Origin: Anaerohalosphaera lusitana
GTDB taxonomy: Bacteria > Planctomycetota > Phycisphaerae > Sedimentisphaerales > Anaerohalosphaeraceae
Assembly: GCF_002007645.1 (NCBI RefSeq)
Contig: NZ_CP019791.1
Coordinates: 3,030,593-3,094,592 of the forward strand
Direction of reading: 5' to 3'
DNA length: 64,000 bases
The position numbers and the translations under genes were made by a program. Shown here one piece after another: positions 60,559-64,000 of this stretch (its first letter is position 1; the number at the start of each line of letters is the position of its first letter). Under the pieces are notes generated by a model that was not told where the DNA came from, ran no database searches, and saw only the letters and a program-made list of their open reading frames with translations.

Positions 60559-61353
60559 TCAGTGCTCAGGAAATACAGCGAAACCAATAAAAATAGTAGT
60601 CAAAAACGTAAATATGTAAGCCTGCAAGAAGGCCACAAACAATTCGAGTATGGAAAAAGCGATATAGGCCGGAACAGCCGGAAACGCCGTAAGATAATTC
60701 TTGAATAGAATTATCAGAAATATCAGCACACCAAGAAGTATATGACCGGCAAGCATATTCGCATAAAGACGAATTGCAAGGGCAAAAACTCTTACGAATG
60801 AGCTTATCGTCTCCATAAGATACATAAGCGGTATCAGCGGCCAGGGTACTTTGGGTATGAAGCTCTTGAAGTAATGAGCAAGACCGTTCTCACGTATTCC
60901 CGCCCAGTGAAAGGTCACAAATGATATGCTGGCAAGTGCCCCCGTGATCCAGATATTGCCCGTAGCCGTACCGCCGTAATGATTTTGCTTGTCGGTAATA
61001 AAGAAAATGATCCTGTCCATGGGTATCAGCCCGAACAGGTTCATGGTCAGAATGAAAAAGAACATAGTCCAGATAAAACCAATGTATTTGTCCGTTTTTT
61101 CTCCAAGGAACGGTCGAGCCACTTCTTCTCGCAGATACAGACAGATCGCCTCGATCGCATTGCCGAACCCCTTCCTCACGAGCTTTCTTCGCCCTATGGC
61201 AAGTGGCATGACGATGCAAAGACCGATTACCGCCAGCGTCATCATCAGCATGTGGTTGGTAAACCTGAATGCCCCGATAGTAAACAGGTCCTTGCTGGCA
61301 ACATGGTCCAACAGGCTCGTCGAAGCTAAAATATTTTGCAGGCCCGAACTCAT
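60559..61353 (-). CDS. atpB: ATP synthase a subunit
   Basis: The 264-residue membrane subunit has five to six helices and the essential Arg in FALAIRLYANMLAGH. It forms the proton half-channels with the c ring. It starts 3 bases after the atpI-like gene. Confidence 0.95.
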   Translation of the reverse strand: MSSGLQNILASTSLLDHVASKDLFTIGAFRFTNHMLMMTLAVIGLCIVMPLAIGRRKLVRKGFGNAIEAICLYLREEVARPFLGEKTDKYIGFIWTMFFFILTMNLFGLIPMDRIIFFITDKQNHYGGTATGNIWITGALASISFVTFHWAGIRENGLAHYFKSFIPKVPWPLIPLMYLMETISSFVRVFALAIRLYANMLAGHILLGVLIFLIILFKNYLTAFPAVPAYIAFSILELFVAFLQAYIFTFLTTIFIGFAVFPEH

Positions 61354-61356
61354 AAA

Positions 61357-61761
61357 TCAGTAATCAGCCTCTTTTTTCATTAATCTTAAAGCAAGCAACG
61401 TTTCTATTAACAGGAAAACCAGGTAAAACAAGCTGCCGAACAAAAAAAACCAGCCATTCGACATCCCCATCGCTGCAACGATGATAAAACCTATGACTGT
61501 CAGAAACAGCCTCACGACCGAACCAATGATTGCCGCGATGCCGACCACGAAAAAACCGCTCGCAATCGCGAATAAGACCGGCAACACCGATACAAAAGAA
61601 GTCGAAACTGTGACCACGATCGCCAAACCACAGCCGTACTTCGCTTCCGGCCCATGCACTTCGCTAACGCGGTAAACAAAACATAAGCCAAAGGCTACAA
61701 GAAAGAGAAAAGCTATTGATTTTGCTATTCCCGCTTTCACCTCTACAAGTCCATCTACCAT
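61357..61761 (-). CDS. atpI: AtpI-like subunit I of the ATP synthase operon
   Basis: The 134-residue protein has four hydrophobic helices and sits in the usual atpI place between atpZ and atpB. AtpI proteins help c-ring assembly. Sequence similarity in this family is low, so the call rests on topology and position. Confidence 0.75.
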   Translation of the reverse strand: MVDGLVEVKAGIAKSIAFLFLVAFGLCFVYRVSEVHGPEAKYGCGLAIVVTVSTSFVSVLPVLFAIASGFFVVGIAAIIGSVVRLFLTVIGFIIVAAMGMSNGWFFLFGSLFYLVFLLIETLLALRLMKKEADY

Positions 61762-61775
61762 CTCAACAGCAAAAC

Positions 61776-62033
61776 TCAGTCGTCTGAGCCCCTATTCTTG
61801 CTGCCGTCTCCTTTAAGGCCTCCGGCCCTCTGGATCATGATGTAAAGCATCAGTGCGAATCCGACAAAAAATCCGATAATCATAAAGCCCGGAAAAGTAT
61901 CCTGAAGCTTGTCCAGCTTACTGCCGAGCCACATAAAAAAACCAACGACTGCACAAAACTCTATTCCGATACCCATCCAGGCGAAGGCCGCCCAACGATC
62001 ATTTTGATCTCGCTGGTCATTGTTTTCCGACAT
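61776..62033 (-). CDS. atpZ: AtpZ/AtpI-type small membrane protein
   Basis: The 85-residue protein has two helices with the AtpZ-type pattern (GIGIEFCAVVGFFMWLGSKL, DKLQDTFPGFMIIGFFVG). The ATG at 62033 has GGAAAG upstream; an earlier frame start at 62066 lacks one. In other bacteria AtpZ with AtpI forms a Mg/Ca channel or assembly factor. Confidence 0.85.
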   Translation of the reverse strand: MSENNDQRDQNDRWAAFAWMGIGIEFCAVVGFFMWLGSKLDKLQDTFPGFMIIGFFVGFALMLYIMIQRAGGLKGDGSKNRGSDD

Positions 62034-62046
62034 AAAGTCTTTCCAG

Positions 62047-62074
62047 AATAAAGCCCGGCCACTCAAAAACCGGG
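62047..62074 (-). terminator. Hairpin between the HEAT-repeat gene and the atp operon
   Basis: On the minus strand CCCGG/CCGGG with an 11-base loop is followed by CTTTATT. The 5-bp stem and short T-run make it a weak terminator or attenuator. Confidence 0.35.
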
Positions 62075-62079
62075 ATTGG

Positions 62080-63867
62080 TCAGCTTCTGGCCTGATCGAG
62101 GATCAGGTCCGTGACCTTTTCGCTCGGCAGATTCAATGCGCCATACGCACTGGCTGCTGCAGTTCGCAGATCAGGGTCGGCATCCTTGGAACTGACCAGA
62201 CCATATACATCGTCGATCTGACCATCTTCAAGAAGATTACCGTTCTTTTTCGCAGAGATCGCAAGCGATCCAAACGCGCTGATCCGTACGTCCATCGGAT
62301 TATTCTGAGCTAGAGCAGCAGTTGCCAAAGCCCTCTGCGCGTCGGGACTTTCCAGTCTCGCCAGCGTCCTGCCCGCCTCTGTCTGCATTTCAGGCCAGTC
62401 ATAGTTAGTCGCCTTGATAAGAACAGGGCGAGCCTTTGAAAGGTCCACAACCTTGTTCTCAGCAATCGCAAGTCGTGTCATCACTTTCGCTGCACGCATA
62501 GCATAAATTCGCGACAGTTGGTCGCCGAGATCATCGACGCCCTGCTCGAAATCAACCGCATTCGAGAGATTCTCTATGATCAGCTTGCTTCCAACAAATT
62601 CTTCGCTTGGATCAGCACTGCCGATAGCAATTGCCGCACTGTACCTTACAGCCATATCGGAGAAGCTCAGCGCCTCTACCAACGGCTGCTTAACGCCCAG
62701 TGAATAAAGCAGAGACTTTTCACCGGCACTGGCTGCAAGCGCCTCAACAGAGTACAAGGCAACATGTGCGTTCTCATCCTTCAGTGCCCTTTCGAGCGAC
62801 TGATGCAGGTACTTCGGACCGGCCGTCTTAGCGTATGTGATCGCATCGGCGTGCCCCTCGCCAAAGTAGTCTGGCTGATCGACGCCGGTTCCTTCTGCCT
62901 TGAAGAACGAAGCGATCCAAAGCGAAATAGCCTTGCCGAACGAATCATCCGCTTTCAGCGAATTCTCACAAGATCGCATGGCCATGAGCTCATTGAAATA
63001 ATCTTTTGCCACCTCTTCACGGACCAGCTTCTTCTGGTCCTCGTCCCAGAACCAGATATTGCCAAAATCATAGTCCGCCGAGGGTGCAAGCGACTGGTTG
63101 TGATAGTAGTACCTTTCCCCGAGCTGGAAGAAAAGCTCTGCCGCTGATACCTTCACTGCCGAGGGGTCGATGTCCTTGATCATCTCCACTGCGAGCTGAC
63201 GCATCTGGTCTGACGCGGCATTCTCAGCAACATACTTGAGATACGGTACGCTCTGGAAATAACCGATCTTACCAAGGGCACGAACGATCTCCATTTTGAC
63301 AGCCATGTTATCGGTCTGCAATGCTGCCGCAAGGGGCCTGATGGCTTCGCGCCCTATCTTCGGCAGTGCATTTACGATGTTTGCAAATTCGTCTTTCCTG
63401 CCTTCATCCGCAAGAGCGTCAAGCATGTACGGAATAGCGTATTCGCCCGCGTTCTGCAGACGTTCAGTTGCCGCGATCCTGCCGCGGATGGTGGTGCTTA
63501 GTCTGCGTATTTCCTGCGTAATGATCTCAGGATCTGTCCTTCTTATGTACCGCCCTGCTTCTATGATCTCAAGAACCTGGGAACTCACTTCTTCAAGCGC
63601 TGATTCGGTACTGATAAGCTTGAGCAGAAGCTGGTACCCCTGAGGGTTGTCCTCACTGATTGCGAGAACATTCAGCGGATCGGGGTCGCTTGCTATCAGC
63701 TCCTGTGCATATCCTTCGGCCAGGTCAAATCGGCCTATGCGAGCATAATGCAAAAAATCGGTCCAATTGTTCTTTAATTCTCTTGGTATGTCTTCCTGAG
63801 CCAGGGCAGTTCCGCCAGCGAGAATAACTATAGAAAACAACACAAGTGACAGTTTTTTGGCAAACAT
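62080..63867 (-). CDS. Secreted HEAT-repeat protein upstream of the atp operon
   Basis: The 595-residue preprotein has a signal peptide (MFAKKLSLVLFSIVILAGGT) and then many HEAT-like helical repeats, such as AIRPLAAALQTDNMAVKMEI, RALGKIGYFQSVPYLKYV and DVRISAFGSLAISA. The ATG at 63867 has GGAG upstream. It ends 46 bases before atpZ, so it may be the first gene of the ATP synthase transcript, with only a weak hairpin between. No enzymatic motif is seen. A binding or scaffold role in the periplasm is inferred. Confidence 0.8.
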   Translation of the reverse strand: MFAKKLSLVLFSIVILAGGTALAQEDIPRELKNNWTDFLHYARIGRFDLAEGYAQELIASDPDPLNVLAISEDNPQGYQLLLKLISTESALEEVSSQVLEIIEAGRYIRRTDPEIITQEIRRLSTTIRGRIAATERLQNAGEYAIPYMLDALADEGRKDEFANIVNALPKIGREAIRPLAAALQTDNMAVKMEIVRALGKIGYFQSVPYLKYVAENAASDQMRQLAVEMIKDIDPSAVKVSAAELFFQLGERYYYHNQSLAPSADYDFGNIWFWDEDQKKLVREEVAKDYFNELMAMRSCENSLKADDSFGKAISLWIASFFKAEGTGVDQPDYFGEGHADAITYAKTAGPKYLHQSLERALKDENAHVALYSVEALAASAGEKSLLYSLGVKQPLVEALSFSDMAVRYSAAIAIGSADPSEEFVGSKLIIENLSNAVDFEQGVDDLGDQLSRIYAMRAAKVMTRLAIAENKVVDLSKARPVLIKATNYDWPEMQTEAGRTLARLESPDAQRALATAALAQNNPMDVRISAFGSLAISAKKNGNLLEDGQIDDVYGLVSSKDADPDLRTAAASAYGALNLPSEKVTDLILDQARS

Positions 63868-63930
63868 TAAAAATCTCCACATACCAATAGCAGCTATTAA
63901 CAGGCTCGGCCTGAAAAAACAGTTCGTGCC

Positions 63931-63958
63931 ATTATAATTTACGCACCCACTCTGTCAA
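63931..63958 (-). promoter_or_regulatory. Strong sigma70-type promoter of the HEAT-repeat gene (and possibly atp)
   Basis: On the minus strand TTGACA and TATAAT, both perfect consensus, are separated by 16 bases, about 64 bases before the ATG. Confidence 0.75.
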
Positions 63959-64000
63959 TTAAAAACCACACCTTGGACTGTCGCCCAGGGGGCAAACTAA

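Overview
The window looks like chromosomal DNA of a Planctomycetota bacterium, most likely of the class Phycisphaerae (Sedimentisphaerales-like). This is inference from content. It has type I dockerin tails with a DLAxFAxxWL signature on a secreted glycosidase and a protease, a membrane-anchored Ser/Thr kinase, a stand-alone NusG paralogue and a secreted GH2 beta-galactosidase. No rRNA, tRNA, IS element, prophage or CRISPR array was seen. Both strands are densely coded, and most genes start with a clear Shine-Dalgarno (SD) sequence.

Layout. 1-5.1 kb: a URO-D family protein, a 49-residue small protein, a radical SAM protein paired with a Ser/Thr kinase, and a TetR regulator. 5.2-19.2 kb: carB-carA, nadE, a GmhA-like isomerase, a Bax inhibitor-1 family membrane protein, a methyltransferase, a GH18-dockerin protein, ribF and a Gfo/Idh/MocA oxidoreductase (all minus strand). 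These are followed by a divergent pair, a histidine-rich membrane protein and a Fur-family regulator, behind two copies of a perfect 7-1-7 palindrome. 19.2-28.6 kb (plus): a ManA-like isomerase, a NusG paralogue, and a galactoside cluster of SSS symporter, galactokinase-like kinase and secreted GH2 beta-galactosidase. 28.8-32.9 kb: a secreted trypsin-like protease with dockerin, then an iron cluster (DtxR-type regulator, feoA, feoB, FeoB-associated Cys-rich protein) with two copies of a candidate DtxR operator. 33-36 kb: glmS, and a STAS plus ACT pair. 36-48.3 kb: an oligopeptide ABC operon with one oppBCDF set but four tandem paralogous binding lipoproteins, headed by a secreted HEAT-like protein. 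48.7-54.5 kb: DUF547 lipoprotein, metK, purH, a beta-propeller protein and a 96-residue unknown. 54.5-63.9 kb: a complete F-type ATP synthase operon (atpZ-I-B-E-F-H-A-G-D-C), preceded by a secreted HEAT-repeat protein with a consensus promoter.

How the parts fit. Extracellular degradation (GH2, GH18, protease), uptake (Na+ symporter, Opp system) and intracellular conversion (sugar kinase, PMI) suggest a polymer-degrading heterotroph. Two metal-responsive circuits can be read from the sequence: the Fur-family/His-rich operon and the DtxR/Feo operon, each with its own operator type. The metal for the first is not known. The most promising little-described unit is the His-rich membrane protein with its regulator and double operator. 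A second is the NusG paralogue beside a galactoside cluster that has an intrinsic terminator after its first gene.

Limits: all calls come from reading the sequence and translations by eye. Promoter, operator and terminator calls are matches to consensus or visible hairpins, not computed scores.
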